Shown: positions 36,189-45,079, counted from the stretch's first letter. The stretch is 64,000 bases of DNA from Alphaproteobacteria bacterium (GCA_020632795.1 JACKEV010000008.1:496001-560000); one strand, 5' to 3'. Translations and numbers: made by a program. Notes: generated from the sequence alone by a model not told the origin.

Positions 36189-36917
36189 TTAGCGCCCCGG
36201 CGTGCGTCGGCGCCACAGCCCGATGAGGGCGAGCCACCACAGCGCGCCCGCCGGTGCTGCAGCGCATCGTCCGGGGGTGATCTCCTCGCACAGCTCGGTG
36301 CGCCCCCCGGCCGCCTGGTGACGGGGATCGAACAGCTCCACCGAGGTGCACACCGTGCCGCCCTCGGCGGTCAGGGGCACCGAGAGGCTTCGCGCGATCG
36401 TGGCGCCCTCCTCCAGGCTGTAGAAGGGGGTGGTCTCGCCGCTCTCCTCCTCGACCACCCGGGCGACCCAGCCGGGCCCGGGGGCGGCGGGCAGGGTGAA
36501 CGACAGCGCCGCCCACATCACCTCCGGGGAGGCCGCGTCGCAGGGATCCTCGGGGGCGAGGCTCGTGATGACGCCGTCGTAGACGGGATCGTCGACCCCA
36601 CCGTCGTCCGAGAGGGCGCCGGAGAAGGTGTAGTCGCGGCGGCTGTAGCTGCCGCTGCCGGTGTACGCGGTCAGGGCCAGCTCGTAGTCGCCCTCGGCGA
36701 GGTCGTCGGGGACAGTCAGCCCCGTCCAGCCCTGGGCGATGGGCGCGGCCAGCAGCGGGGTGTCCTGGCCCTCCGGCTCCACCAGGGCGCCCTCGGCGTC
36801 GTTCGCGGAGACCCGCAGCACCACCCCCGCGGGCAGGGTCCCGAAGCCGGGCACCACCGAGATGTCCGCGGTGATGTTCCCGCAGGCCCAGGCCACCGAG
36901 ACGAGCGACAGCAGCAT
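36189..36917 (-). CDS. Secreted protein with C-terminal membrane helix and Arg cluster (MYXO-CTERM-like)
   Basis: 242 residues from ATG 36917 (GGAG eight bases upstream). Signal segment LLSLVSVAWAC at the N-terminus; whether it is a lipobox is unclear. The body is beta-rich with no recognised domain (VPGFGTLPAGVVLRV, GDYELALTAYTGSG, GWVARVVEEESGE). The C-terminus has a Cys, a short hydrophobic helix (AGALWWLALIGLW) and RRR, in the manner of myxobacterial surface-sorting tails. It lies 27 bases upstream of the PLP enzyme on the same strand, so they may be cotranscribed. Confidence 0.78.
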   Translation of the reverse strand: MLLSLVSVAWACGNITADISVVPGFGTLPAGVVLRVSANDAEGALVEPEGQDTPLLAAPIAQGWTGLTVPDDLAEGDYELALTAYTGSGSYSRRDYTFSGALSDDGGVDDPVYDGVITSLAPEDPCDAASPEVMWAALSFTLPAAPGPGWVARVVEEESGETTPFYSLEEGATIARSLSVPLTAEGGTVCTSVELFDPRHQAAGGRTELCEEITPGRCAAAPAGALWWLALIGLWRRRTPGR

Positions 36918-36988
36918 CAGCGACTCCGAGGAGGACAGAAGCTGTCCGAAGGTAGCATGAACGCGGCGTCGGTGACCCTTGCTGCTTC

Positions 36989-37004
36989 GTAACCGTTTGG
37001 TTAC
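36989..37004. promoter_or_regulatory. Inverted repeat GTAACC-N4-GGTTAC, probable operator
   Basis: A perfect 6+6 palindrome with a 4-base spacer, 30 bases before the plus-strand SRPBCC gene and 72 bases from the divergent start at 36917. Sequence and symmetry resemble TetR/MarR-class operators. The AT-rich character is exceptional locally. Confidence 0.5.
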
Positions 37005-37034
37005 CATCTGCGCCCCCGCTCAAAGGAGTCCCGG

Positions 37035-37661
37035 ATGTCCCCGCTTCGCCCCCTGCTGGCCGCCGTCGCCCTGGCCGCGCTGACCGCCTGCGCCAAGCCC
37101 GTGCCCCCGCCGGCCGCGGCCAACGACCCCATCCCGCTCACCGGCGCCCACGACACGCTGGAGGCCGAGCAGTACCTCCACTACGCGGTCGGCGCCCACG
37201 TTGACGCCCCGCCGGAGGTGGTGTGGGCCCTGCTGACCGACGCGGCGGCCTACCCGGACTGGAACTCGACGGTGGTGTCGCTCGACGGGGCGATCGCCCT
37301 GGGCGAGACCATCAAGCTCGTCTCCACGGTCGACCCCGGCCGCACCTTCAAGCTGGAGGTCAGCGCCTTCGAGCCCGACCGCCGCCTGGTCTGGGAGGAC
37401 GGCAACGACAGCTTCCGCGGCGTGCGCACCTTCACCCTCACCCCGGCTGGCGGCGGCACCGACGTCACCATGAAGGAGGCGCTGACCGGCACGATGCTGC
37501 CGAAGATCGCGCCCAAGCTGCCCGACTTCGGGCCGTCCTTCGACGCCTTCATGGCGGACCTCAAGGCCGAGGCGGAGCGGCGCAGCCCCAAGCCGGTGGA
37601 GGAGCCCGCGGTGGAGCCGGACGAGCCGGAGGAGCAAGAGGCGGCCCTGCCGGAGGAGTAG
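37035..37661 (+). CDS. SRPBCC (START/polyketide-cyclase-like) domain lipoprotein
   Basis: 208 residues from ATG 37035 with AAAGGAG upstream. Lipobox LTAC (Cys19). Residues about 50-185 fit the SRPBCC ligand-binding fold: AHVDAPPEVVWALLTDAAAY, PDWNSTVV, RLVWEDG, FTLTPAGGGTDVTM and a long C-terminal helix. The tail is very acidic (EEPAVEPDEPEEQEA). Family members bind hydrophobic ligands or act as cyclases/chaperones; an envelope lipid-binding role is plausible here. Confidence 0.87.
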   Translation: MSPLRPLLAAVALAALTACAKPVPPPAAANDPIPLTGAHDTLEAEQYLHYAVGAHVDAPPEVVWALLTDAAAYPDWNSTVVSLDGAIALGETIKLVSTVDPGRTFKLEVSAFEPDRRLVWEDGNDSFRGVRTFTLTPAGGGTDVTMKEALTGTMLPKIAPKLPDFGPSFDAFMADLKAEAERRSPKPVEEPAVEPDEPEEQEAALPEE

Positions 37662-37703
37662 CGCGGACCGTCAACGCGCCGCGGCAGCCTCCCCCTCACG
37701 ATC

Positions 37704-37813
37704 CAAAAAAATGCGGAGTTCAGCCCGGTTGTTCCTGTCGCAACGAGCTCCGACCGACACCACGCACACCCTGGAGCTCTCTAGCGGTTGGAATTCAAGC
37801 GGGCTGAACTCCG
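37704..37813 (-). ncRNA. Structured RNA ending in an intrinsic terminator (candidate small RNA)
   Basis: On the minus strand CGGAGTTCAGCCCG (37813-37800) pairs perfectly, 14 of 14, with CGGGCTGAACTCCG (37727-37714) and is followed at once by CATTTTTTT (37713-37705), a classical intrinsic terminator tail. The 72-base loop contains its own perfect 7-bp stem, GAGCTCC with GGAGCTC. The plus-strand gene at 37911 points away and the gene at 37035 converges, so no protein gene obviously needs a minus-strand terminator here. A small RNA transcribed leftwards is the simplest reading; a terminator for an unknown transcript or an element remnant is the alternative. Confidence 0.45.
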
Positions 37814-37910
37814 TCGTGAGAACAGCATGCTCTGTCGCCCCGCCAGAAAATGTCCCCCCCGACACTTCGGCATAAATTCCTGCGCAGAGCCCTCTGAACA
37901 GGAGCCCTGA

Positions 37911-38813
37911 GTGATCCCGCACCCCCCCGATTCCTGGCCGTATGAAGCGGATCCCGCCGACCCGTGGGGGGGCGATGAGTGGCTGGACGATCGGCCCTCA
38001 GGATACTCCAACTACCTGAATCTCGGCGGTTCTCTCGATCGCGAAGCCTACGAGACGGCCGACGTGGCGTTCCTGGATCGATACCGCGACTGCCTGCGCG
38101 GTGATCGGACGATCCTTGATCCCGAGCTGCAGCGGCGCGTCGGGCAACTTTCGATCCCGATCGCCCTCACGCACGATCGTCGCGATCCCAAGGTGGCGCC
38201 TCTGACGATCTCGGAGGCGCTGTTGTGCGACGTGGTGACGGACTACGTGCCGGACGCGGGGATGACCGCGCCCGATCGCTTCCTCGGACCCTGGGCCGAC
38301 GCCGCCCCCAGCCGCGCCCTGCAGCGGGCGGCGGCCGCGAACCTCTGCTTCCTGCCCACGATGGACGGCGGCGGCAGCGCGCTCCAGCGCTGGGCGGGCA
38401 CCCCCCCCAAGCCCGCCCAGGCGCTGCGCGCCGCCGCCCGGGCCGCGCGCCACGCCCCCCCCATGCTCTGGCGGGTGGAGGCGGGGCGCTGGACCCCGCT
38501 GCTGCCCCTCGCCGCACCCTACGCCCCCGACGGGGATGTCAAGGGGGCGATCGCGCCGCTGGAGCCCGAGCGACCCATCGTCTGCGCGGTCGCGCGCCTC
38601 TACCCCGTGGCGGACGCCGGCTGGTTCGCCTTCGCGGCCGTGGGCCTGGGCCGGGAGATCCCCACCGAGCCCCTGATGGAGCGGCTCCGCCTGGAGCTGC
38701 TGCGCGCGCGCCGACACGAGCGGCGGGCCACCTTCGAGGACCTGCTCCGCCGCCGCCCCGAGGTGCTATACCGGTGGTGCGCGACCTGGTGCTGGCTGCG
38801 CGCGGAGGAGTGA
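37911..38813 (+). CDS. Hypothetical protein, unrecognised
   Basis: 300 residues from GTG 37911 with AGGAG six bases upstream. No signal peptide or membrane segment. The N-terminus is acidic and Trp/Pro-rich (DSWPYEADPADPWGGDEW); the middle is Ala/Pro-rich; a later stretch APYAPDGDVKGAIAP and PIVCAVARLYPVADAGWFAFAAVGLG looks like a beta-sheet core, and the C-terminus is basic and helical (RARRHERRATFEDLLRRR). The reading frame has strong GC3 bias, so it is genuine coding. Its stop overlaps the next start (TGATG), indicating coupling with the small lipoprotein. Confidence 0.75.
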   Translation: MIPHPPDSWPYEADPADPWGGDEWLDDRPSGYSNYLNLGGSLDREAYETADVAFLDRYRDCLRGDRTILDPELQRRVGQLSIPIALTHDRRDPKVAPLTISEALLCDVVTDYVPDAGMTAPDRFLGPWADAAPSRALQRAAAANLCFLPTMDGGGSALQRWAGTPPKPAQALRAAARAARHAPPMLWRVEAGRWTPLLPLAAPYAPDGDVKGAIAPLEPERPIVCAVARLYPVADAGWFAFAAVGLGREIPTEPLMERLRLELLRARRHERRATFEDLLRRRPEVLYRWCATWCWLRAEE

Positions 38814-39247
38814 TGCGCCCTGTGATCCTCGCGATCCTTCTTCCCGGCTGCGCCGCGGGCAGCCTCGAAGCCTCCCCCGACCCGCTCACCTGGGGGGAGG
38901 TCGACTTCCACGACGCCGAGCCCCTGGAGTGCGACGGCGACGAGGGTGGCTGCGACCCGCAGACCCTCAACCTGACCAACGTGGGCGCCGTCGCCCTCAC
39001 CGTCGAGCTGCCCGACGGCTACGAGGGCGACACCCTCTGCCTCATCGGCTTCGAGCCGGACACGCCGATCGTGCTCGACCCGCTGACCCAGGAGCAGACC
39101 TACCAGCTCCGGGTCTCGGTCTGCGGCTACCCCGCCGGCGCGCTGGACACCGAGGTCACCGGAAGCTTCCGCTTCGTGACCGACGGGCGGCCGGAGGTGG
39201 TCGAGGTGGGCTGGGCCTACACCCCGGTGCGCCACCAGGACGGATAG
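38813..39247 (+). CDS. Small lipoprotein with Ig-like (ASH/choice-of-anchor type) domain
   Basis: 144 residues; ATG 38813 shares its A with the stop of the upstream gene. Lipobox LLPGC (Cys13). The body fits a single Ig-like beta-sandwich of the ASPM/SPD-2/Hydin type found in many myxobacterial lipoproteins: LTWGEVDFHD, LNLTNVGAVALTVELP, TYQLRVSVCGYP, GSFRFVTD. Cys pairs suggest disulfides. The 3' end lies five bases from the convergent kinase gene end. Confidence 0.8.
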   Translation: MRPVILAILLPGCAAGSLEASPDPLTWGEVDFHDAEPLECDGDEGGCDPQTLNLTNVGAVALTVELPDGYEGDTLCLIGFEPDTPIVLDPLTQEQTYQLRVSVCGYPAGALDTEVTGSFRFVTDGRPEVVEVGWAYTPVRHQDG

Positions 39248-39251
39248 CGGC

Positions 39252-41540
39252 CTACATCTCCTGGCGGGCGGCGGCGACGTAGCCGGTCGGGGCGTCCGGG
39301 CGCATCTCGGGGGGCAGCTCGCGGCAGGTCCCGTGGACCTCGGTGACCTGGTTGGTGCGGCGGTCGCGGGTGATGCGGACGTGGGCCTGCACCCAGGTGT
39401 AGCGGCGATCCCGGTGGCGCAGGCGGAAGGCCAGGCCCTCGGACTCGGGCAGCGGCTCGCCCGCCTCGGCCTGCTCCATCAGCCCGGCGGCGTCCTCGCG
39501 GTGGATCAGGGAGTAGATCGTGCGCCCGATGAGGCTCTGGGGGGAGTAGCCCAGCATGTCCCGGCTGGCCGAGGACACGTACACGAAGCGGCCGTCCGGG
39601 GAGAGGTGGAAGACCAGATCGGTGCTGGCCTCGATCAGGGCGTCGTACCGCGCCTCGGTGAGCTGGAGGGCCTCGTAGGTGAGCTTCAGCATGAGCTGGG
39701 TGCGCACCCGGGCGTGGATGAGGCTGAAGTCGCCGCCCTTGGACAGGAAGTCGTTCGCGCCGAGGCTCAGGCACTTCATCATGTCGGCGCTGCGCTCGGC
39801 GGCGCCGAGCATGATGACGGGCAGCTCGGGGGGCGACCAGGTCTTGCGGATGCCCTTGAGCACCTGGATCCCGGTGGGGCGGGGCATCCGCATGGCCATC
39901 AGGACGAGGTCGTAGCTGACCTCGTGCACCATGCGGATGGCGTGGACGCCCGAGGGGGCGGTGTCCACGGCGTAGCCGGCCTCGCGGAAGCGCCGGGCGA
40001 ACATCTCGCAGACGTCGCGGTCGTCGTCGACGACGAGCAGGTAGCCGGCGCCGGAGGGGGCGCCGTCCTGGTCCGGCTCGGGGGGCTGCGGGGCGGCGGG
40101 CCGCTCTGCGGGGGGCGCGGCGCGCGGCGGCTCACGGGGCGTTGGCGCGGGGCGCGCGGCGTTGGCGGGGGGCGCGAGGTTCGGGTGGCGCGGCCTGGCG
40201 CGGGGCGCGGGCTCCGGGCGGGGCTCCGGGGGCGGGGCCGCCAGCCTGGGCTTGACCTCCCGGCGCCGCCCCGGGCGGGGGATCTCCGGGACCACGACCG
40301 CCCCCAGGGCGTCGCCCCGGAAGGGGTTGAGGAGGGCCTGGGACATCGTCGGCGGCGGCGGATCCCCGGCGCGGCGCTTGGAGCGGGACGGGGCCACGCG
40401 CTTGACCGGCTCCTCCAGGTGGCCGTGGGGCTCCTCGGCCGGCGGCGCAGGCTGCGGGGGCGCCGCCCTCGGCGGTTCAGGCTGCGGGGGCGCCGCCCTC
40501 GGCGGGGCGGGCTGCGGCGTGAAGGGGGGCGGGGCCAGCGGCGGGGGGGTCTCCACCGGCGCGCCCTGCTCCAGGACCAGCAGCGCGTCCGCGACCATGC
40601 GGGTCTCGATCTTGCGCTCCTTGTCGAAGAGCGCCTGCATCACGCGGGCCAGGTTCGCCTGCTCCACCTCGGGCAGCTCCCACTCGCCGTACTCATTGAG
40701 GGCGAGCCACAGCGAGCGCACCGAGGCGTGGCGGTCGGCGGGGAAGGGGGCGAGGGCCTGCATCACCACCCGATCGAGGCTGTCGGGGATGTCGGGGTTG
40801 GCCAGGGACGGCGGGTCGACCTGGGCGCCCCGGACCCGGGTGAGCAGGACGGATTCGTTGCCCGCGGTGAACAGCGGGCGGCCCGTCAGCATCTCGTGCA
40901 GGACCGCGCCCAGGGAGAAGAGGTCGCTGGCCTGGGTCAGCGGCTCGTTGCCGGCGTGCTCCGGGCTCATGTAGCGGAGCTGGGCGGTGGGGCGGCGGCT
41001 GTCGACGGCGGGGGGGTGGCCGGCGGGGCGCACGTCCCCGAAGTCCCCCAGCTTCACGCGCCCGTCGTAGCCCAGCAGGATGTTGCCGGGGGAGAGGTCG
41101 CGGTGGATCAGCTCCAGGCGGCGCCCGTCGGCGTCGGTCAGGCGGTGGAGCTGGTCGAGGGCCTTGCAGACCTCGCCCGCGATGTAGACCGCCAGCTCCA
41201 TCGGCAGCTTGTGGCGGACCCGGTCCAGCTTCCGCATGAGCTGGCGCAAGCTCTTGCCCTCGACCCACTCCATCGTGATGAAGGGGTGGGCGCCCACCCG
41301 CCCGTCGTCGAGCTTGCGGACGAGATTGGGGTGGGCCAGGAGCCCACCGACCAGGACCTCGTTGGAGAAGTGGCGCGGCGGGTCGGCCGTGTCCTGCGCC
41401 GGGAAGCGCTTGACCACCATGTGGGGCGGGCCGGGCTCCTGGTCATCGCTGACCGCGGTGAAGACCTCTGCGGTGGCGCCCACCGCAACGCGGTGCAGGA
41501 GGTGGTAGGGGCCGAAGGTCTCTGGGAACGGTCCGGACAA
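39252..41540 (-). CDS. Ser/Thr protein kinase - pseudo-receiver - PAS hybrid
   Basis: 762 residues from a TTG start at 41540 with GGAGG ten bases upstream. Kinase domain 10-290: Lys44 in VVKRF, HRDLSPGN with Asp148, DFG at 166-168; the glycine loop is degenerate (AVGATAEVF). A ~180-residue Pro/Ala-rich linker contains short imperfect repeats (PPRAAPPQPEP). The receiver domain (about 515-635) keeps the acidic pocket VVDDDRD and the Lys in FLSKGGD, but the phospho-acceptor Asp is replaced by Ala549 in VLMAMRMP (codon GCC where GAC is expected). A PAS domain ends the protein (640-750: YDALIEASTDLVFHLSPDG). No membrane segment, so cytoplasmic. Divergent from a receiver/PAS/HD-GYP gene, with which it shares domain style; the two probably act in one pathway. 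Confidence 0.92.
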   Translation of the reverse strand: MSGPFPETFGPYHLLHRVAVGATAEVFTAVSDDQEPGPPHMVVKRFPAQDTADPPRHFSNEVLVGGLLAHPNLVRKLDDGRVGAHPFITMEWVEGKSLRQLMRKLDRVRHKLPMELAVYIAGEVCKALDQLHRLTDADGRRLELIHRDLSPGNILLGYDGRVKLGDFGDVRPAGHPPAVDSRRPTAQLRYMSPEHAGNEPLTQASDLFSLGAVLHEMLTGRPLFTAGNESVLLTRVRGAQVDPPSLANPDIPDSLDRVVMQALAPFPADRHASVRSLWLALNEYGEWELPEVEQANLARVMQALFDKERKIETRMVADALLVLEQGAPVETPPPLAPPPFTPQPAPPRAAPPQPEPPRAAPPQPAPPAEEPHGHLEEPVKRVAPSRSKRRAGDPPPPTMSQALLNPFRGDALGAVVVPEIPRPGRRREVKPRLAAPPPEPRPEPAPRARPRHPNLAPPANAARPAPTPREPPRAAPPAERPAAPQPPEPDQDGAPSGAGYLLVVDDDRDVCEMFARRFREAGYAVDTAPSGVHAIRMVHEVSYDLVLMAMRMPRPTGIQVLKGIRKTWSPPELPVIMLGAAERSADMMKCLSLGANDFLSKGGDFSLIHARVRTQLMLKLTYEALQLTEARYDALIEASTDLVFHLSPDGRFVYVSSASRDMLGYSPQSLIGRTIYSLIHREDAAGLMEQAEAGEPLPESEGLAFRLRHRDRRYTWVQAHVRITRDRRTNQVTEVHGTCRELPPEMRPDAPTGYVAAARQEM

Positions 41541-41632
41541 GGGCGGGGGGCCTCCTCACCCGCTCATGCTACCATTCGACGCCGGCCCCGAACCAGGGTC
41601 GGGCGCACGCAGCCCTGCGCACCGAGGACACG

Positions 41633-43411
41633 ATGCGGCAGATCCTCCTCATTACCGACGTGGACACGGAGCCGGAAGACCTCAAGTCGGCGCTGCAGGA
41701 GACGGGCGCGGAGGTGATCCGACCCCGCTCACCGGAGGCGGGCGTGGCCGCAGCGCGTCGGACGCCCCCGGACCTCGTGGTGGTGTCGGTCAACGAGCTG
41801 TCGCCGTGGATGCTGGTGCGCGCGCTCAAGCAGGATCCGGGCACCGCCGAAGTACCGGTGATGGTCTTCGACGACCGCCCGGATCGTCGGCGCAAGGCGC
41901 GCGCGCGGAAGGAGGGCGCCGAGAGCTACGACGGCCGGCCGCTGAACGCCGAGCGCATCGTCACCAAGGTCGTCGGGCTGTTCAAGGATGAGCCCGCGCG
42001 TGCGCCGCTGCTGGCCATCCCCAACCCCGAGGCCGTCCAGGCCACCCGGACCGCGGGGCACGTCCTGGTCGTGGACGACGACCCCTCCCTGGCCGAGCTG
42101 GTCTCCCGAAAGCTCCAGGAGAACTTCTACAAGGTCACGGTGTGCACCAAGGGCCGCGAGGCCCTCAAGCTGCTGGGCGAGGACGAGAGCATCGACGTCC
42201 TGCTCCTGGATCTGACCATGCCCGGGGTCAGCGGCCTCGAGGTGCTCTGGCGCATCCGCGAGAAGCGCAGCTCCACCGAGCTGCCGATCATCATGCTCAC
42301 CGGCAAGACCCACAGCCACGACGTCATCGGGGCGCTGGAGCTGGGCGCGAACGACTACCTGTCCAAGCCGGTGGACCTGCCCATCGTGCTCGCCCGTATC
42401 AACATCCACATGTCCCTGAAGAAGGCGAACCAGGAGCTGCGGGAGCGGGAGCAGCTCTACCGCCTGCTGGCCGAGAACGCGACGGACGTGGTCACCCGGG
42501 CCAGCCCGGACGGCACCTGGTCCTACGTCTCCCCGGCCTCCCGGCGCCTGCTGGGCTACGACCCCCAGGAGCTGGTGGGGCGCTCGGCCTACGACCTCAT
42601 CCACCCCGACGACTTCGACGCCCTGGCCGCCAACTACGACGCGATCCTCGACTCCCCGGACATGTTCACCCTGCGCTACCGGATGCAGCGGCGGGACGGG
42701 ACCTGGGCCTGGTTCGACACCACGATGAACGCCCTGCGCGACCCGAGCACCGGCGAGGTCTCCGAGATCCACGGCGCCTCGCGCGACGTGACCGCCCAGG
42801 TCGAGAAGCAGGCCCGGCTCACCGAGGAGATGATGGTCCGCTTCGCCCGCATCGCGGAGTTCCGCAGCGGCGAGACCTCGGGGCACATCCAGCGCATGAG
42901 CCACAGCTGCGAGCTGCTCGCGCGGCGCGCGGGCCTGAGCAGCCTGGAGGCGGAGCAGATCCGCCTGGCCGCGACCCTGCACGACTTCGGCAACATCCTG
43001 ATCCCGATGGACATCCTCCACAAGGAGGGGCGGCTGACCGAGGACGAGTTCGCCGTGATCCGCCAGGGGCCCGAGATGGGCTGGGAGCTGCTGCGCGACT
43101 CCGGCATGGACGTGCTGGAGCGGGCGGCGACGATCTCCTGGTACCACCACGAGCACTGGGACGGCACCGGCTACCCCCGGGGCCGCCGCTTCAAGGCGAT
43201 CCCCATCGAGGGGCGCATCGCGCTGATCTGCGACGTGTTCGACATGGCCACCAGCGACCGCCCCTACCGCCCGGCCAGCTCGGTGGAGGACACCGTCGCC
43301 GAGATGGTCGCGGACCGCGGCAAGCGCTTCGATCCTACCCTCCTCGACCTCTTCCTGTCCGATCTCGATGAGATCATCGCGCTGCGCGCGCGCTTCCCCG
43401 ACCCCCGGTGA
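41633..43411 (+). CDS. Dual-receiver - PAS - HD-GYP response regulator
   Basis: 592 residues from ATG 41633 (GAGG upstream). The first receiver (1-115) is degenerate: the acceptor position reads VVVSVNELSP, Ser in place of Asp. The second (about 145-265) is intact: VVDDDPS, Asp193 in LLLDLTMPG, and DYLSKPVD. PAS/PAC domain about 275-400 (YVSPASRRLLGYDPQEL). HD-GYP domain 405-592 with His450-Asp451 in LHDFGNILIP and GYP at 513-515 in HHEHWDGTGYP. HD-GYP proteins hydrolyse cyclic di-GMP; most have HDxGK, here HDFGN. Output is probably second-messenger turnover controlled by phosphorylation of receiver 2. The divergent promoter region is shared with the kinase hybrid. Confidence 0.93.
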   Translation: MRQILLITDVDTEPEDLKSALQETGAEVIRPRSPEAGVAAARRTPPDLVVVSVNELSPWMLVRALKQDPGTAEVPVMVFDDRPDRRRKARARKEGAESYDGRPLNAERIVTKVVGLFKDEPARAPLLAIPNPEAVQATRTAGHVLVVDDDPSLAELVSRKLQENFYKVTVCTKGREALKLLGEDESIDVLLLDLTMPGVSGLEVLWRIREKRSSTELPIIMLTGKTHSHDVIGALELGANDYLSKPVDLPIVLARINIHMSLKKANQELREREQLYRLLAENATDVVTRASPDGTWSYVSPASRRLLGYDPQELVGRSAYDLIHPDDFDALAANYDAILDSPDMFTLRYRMQRRDGTWAWFDTTMNALRDPSTGEVSEIHGASRDVTAQVEKQARLTEEMMVRFARIAEFRSGETSGHIQRMSHSCELLARRAGLSSLEAEQIRLAATLHDFGNILIPMDILHKEGRLTEDEFAVIRQGPEMGWELLRDSGMDVLERAATISWYHHEHWDGTGYPRGRRFKAIPIEGRIALICDVFDMATSDRPYRPASSVEDTVAEMVADRGKRFDPTLLDLFLSDLDEIIALRARFPDPR

Positions 43412-43572
43412 CCCCGTTCGCCCCCCTCTGCGGTGGAAGAGCGCCGCCCGGTCGTGGGTTGTGACGTCAGACAAGGTCGACGATTCCGCTTCCATCCATT
43501 AGGTCGACCGCTCAACCTTCCCCCTGCTCCCGGTCGTGGACACGCTCGGGACACCTCCCCCAGAGGGACCGC

Positions 43573-44712
43573 ATGAAGTACGCCCCCGTCGCCGTCCTCG
43601 CTGCCATCACCCTGTTCTCCAGCGCAGACGCCCAGGCCGCCTGCGAGCGCGAGGTCAAGACCGCCAGCAAGTCCGGCGAAGCGCTCGTCACCGGCTACCA
43701 GAGCGTCATCGCCTGTGACGCCGAGGTCGCCGAGCAGGTCTTCTTCCAGTTCATGCAGAACACCGGAGACCTGGACACGCTGACCGCGCTGTCGATGGCC
43801 GCGATCGAGGCCGACGTCTGGAGCCCGGTGTGGCAGATGCCGGGCAAGATCAAGGACTACTCCACCCGCGACGACGTCGCGAGCGCCATCGGCGCCCAGT
43901 GCGCCGAGAACGAGAAGGTCGTCGCCTTCCTCCAGGGCGCCTACTTCGGGCTCAAGGACATCGACTTCCAGCAGTGGGACGACGCGATGGTCGCCTGCGA
44001 GTCCGACGCCTTCAACAACTGGGTGGTCGACCAGGTCAAGAACCCGCCCGCGAAGGTGTTCGACGAGAAGTGGAACCTGCTCGCCGAGATCTACGTGAAC
44101 CGCGCCGGGGTGGACAGCCTGGAGACCCTCTCGATCGCCGGCATCAAGGCCGCTGAGAACGGCGGCCCCTACGAGTCCATCCTCGCCTCGATGGACGCGG
44201 CGGTGGCCCCGGGCCTGGGCGAGGAGCCCGACCCCGCCAACCAGAAGAAGCTTGAGGACGCGCTGGTGGGCATGGCCAAGCAGCTCCCGCCGGACAAGGC
44301 GAAGTCCATCGCCGACCGCCTGTCCAACTCGGGCTCCGACGCCGCGGCGGCCTCGCTGCTGGGCGCGATCTACCCCGATCGGGTCAAGGGCGACGGCAGC
44401 TTCGACTACGCGGCGGTCTCGGTCGAGGCCGGGGACTGCGGCGGCACCAAGAGCGCGGTCCTCCACGTCGCGGTCCTGAACGAGCCCGGCAAGCGCTACG
44501 GCCTCGGCGACGCCGCCAAGGCCCCCATGACCGGCTTCAAGCCCCGCCTCAAGAAGTGCACCGCCGAGGGAGCCTGGCCCGTGCTGGTCAGCGCCGAGCC
44601 GATCTCCGGCAAGGATGACCTGGAGTCCTTCGTCAAGGGCATCGAGTCCAACTGGACCGAGAAGGGCTACGCGGTCAAGCGTCGCGACGAGAAGCCCGTC
44701 AGCTTGAACTAA
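43573..44712 (+). CDS. Secreted/periplasmic helical protein, unrecognised
   Basis: 379 residues from ATG 43573 (AGAGGGA upstream). Clear Sec signal peptide with a probable cleavage after SSADAQA. The mature part is helical and acidic with regular Cys (ACEREVKT, VIACDAEV, AQCAENEK, VACESD), reminiscent of HEAT/ARM-type helical repeats (TLTALSMAAIEADVW, LETLSIAGIKAAENG). The last 110 residues (GDCGGTKSAVLHVAVL) may form a separate beta-containing domain. No named family recognised. The 3' end overlaps the small minus-strand gene by four bases. Confidence 0.8.
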   Translation: MKYAPVAVLAAITLFSSADAQAACEREVKTASKSGEALVTGYQSVIACDAEVAEQVFFQFMQNTGDLDTLTALSMAAIEADVWSPVWQMPGKIKDYSTRDDVASAIGAQCAENEKVVAFLQGAYFGLKDIDFQQWDDAMVACESDAFNNWVVDQVKNPPAKVFDEKWNLLAEIYVNRAGVDSLETLSIAGIKAAENGGPYESILASMDAAVAPGLGEEPDPANQKKLEDALVGMAKQLPPDKAKSIADRLSNSGSDAAAASLLGAIYPDRVKGDGSFDYAAVSVEAGDCGGTKSAVLHVAVLNEPGKRYGLGDAAKAPMTGFKPRLKKCTAEGAWPVLVSAEPISGKDDLESFVKGIESNWTEKGYAVKRRDEKPVSLN

Positions 44713-45014
44713 TCCCGCTGGAAGACCCGCCGCAGCGCGCGCCGGACCGGGCCCCGGCCCTCCCGTGCGCTGCGGGTCGCCGCGACGATCGCCTGGGCGC
44801 GGGGGGACTCCCCCAGCTCCCGCAGCCGCAGCCGCGCCTGGTTCAGGGTGCGGTCGAGGGCCACCGCCTCGCGCAGGTGCCGCACCGCGCTGTCCCGACG
44901 CCCCTCCCGCAGGGCGATCCAGCTCAGCTCGAGGTGGGCCAGGGCGCGCTGCTTCGCGTCCTGCTCCTCAAGCAGGATGGTCTGGAGCTCGGGGACGGAG
45001 CGGAGGGCTTCCAC
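44709..45014 (-). CDS. Small TPR-like protein or C-terminal remnant
   Basis: 101 residues from GTG 45014 with GAGG ten bases upstream. The sequence AKQRALAHLELSWIALREGRRDSAVRHLREAVALD contains two TPR-like helical hairpins and the C-terminus is very basic. The frame is open about 20 codons further upstream (FFTLPQLLSPHEVRC) without a start codon and with protein-like sequence, so this may be the remaining end of a larger gene. No signal peptide. Confidence 0.55.
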   Translation of the reverse strand: MEALRSVPELQTILLEEQDAKQRALAHLELSWIALREGRRDSAVRHLREAVALDRTLNQARLRLRELGESPRAQAIVAATRSAREGRGPVRRALRRVFQRD

Positions 45015-45079
45015 GCAGCGGACCTCGTGTGGGGAGAGGAGCTGCGGAAGTGTGAAGAATTCCGACGGGTTCGGTCAAG

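Noticed and set aside
37880..37905. Possible sigma-54 promoter before the hypothetical gene at 37911
   Set aside because: The GG-GC spacing is eleven bases, not ten, and the -24 element is poor.
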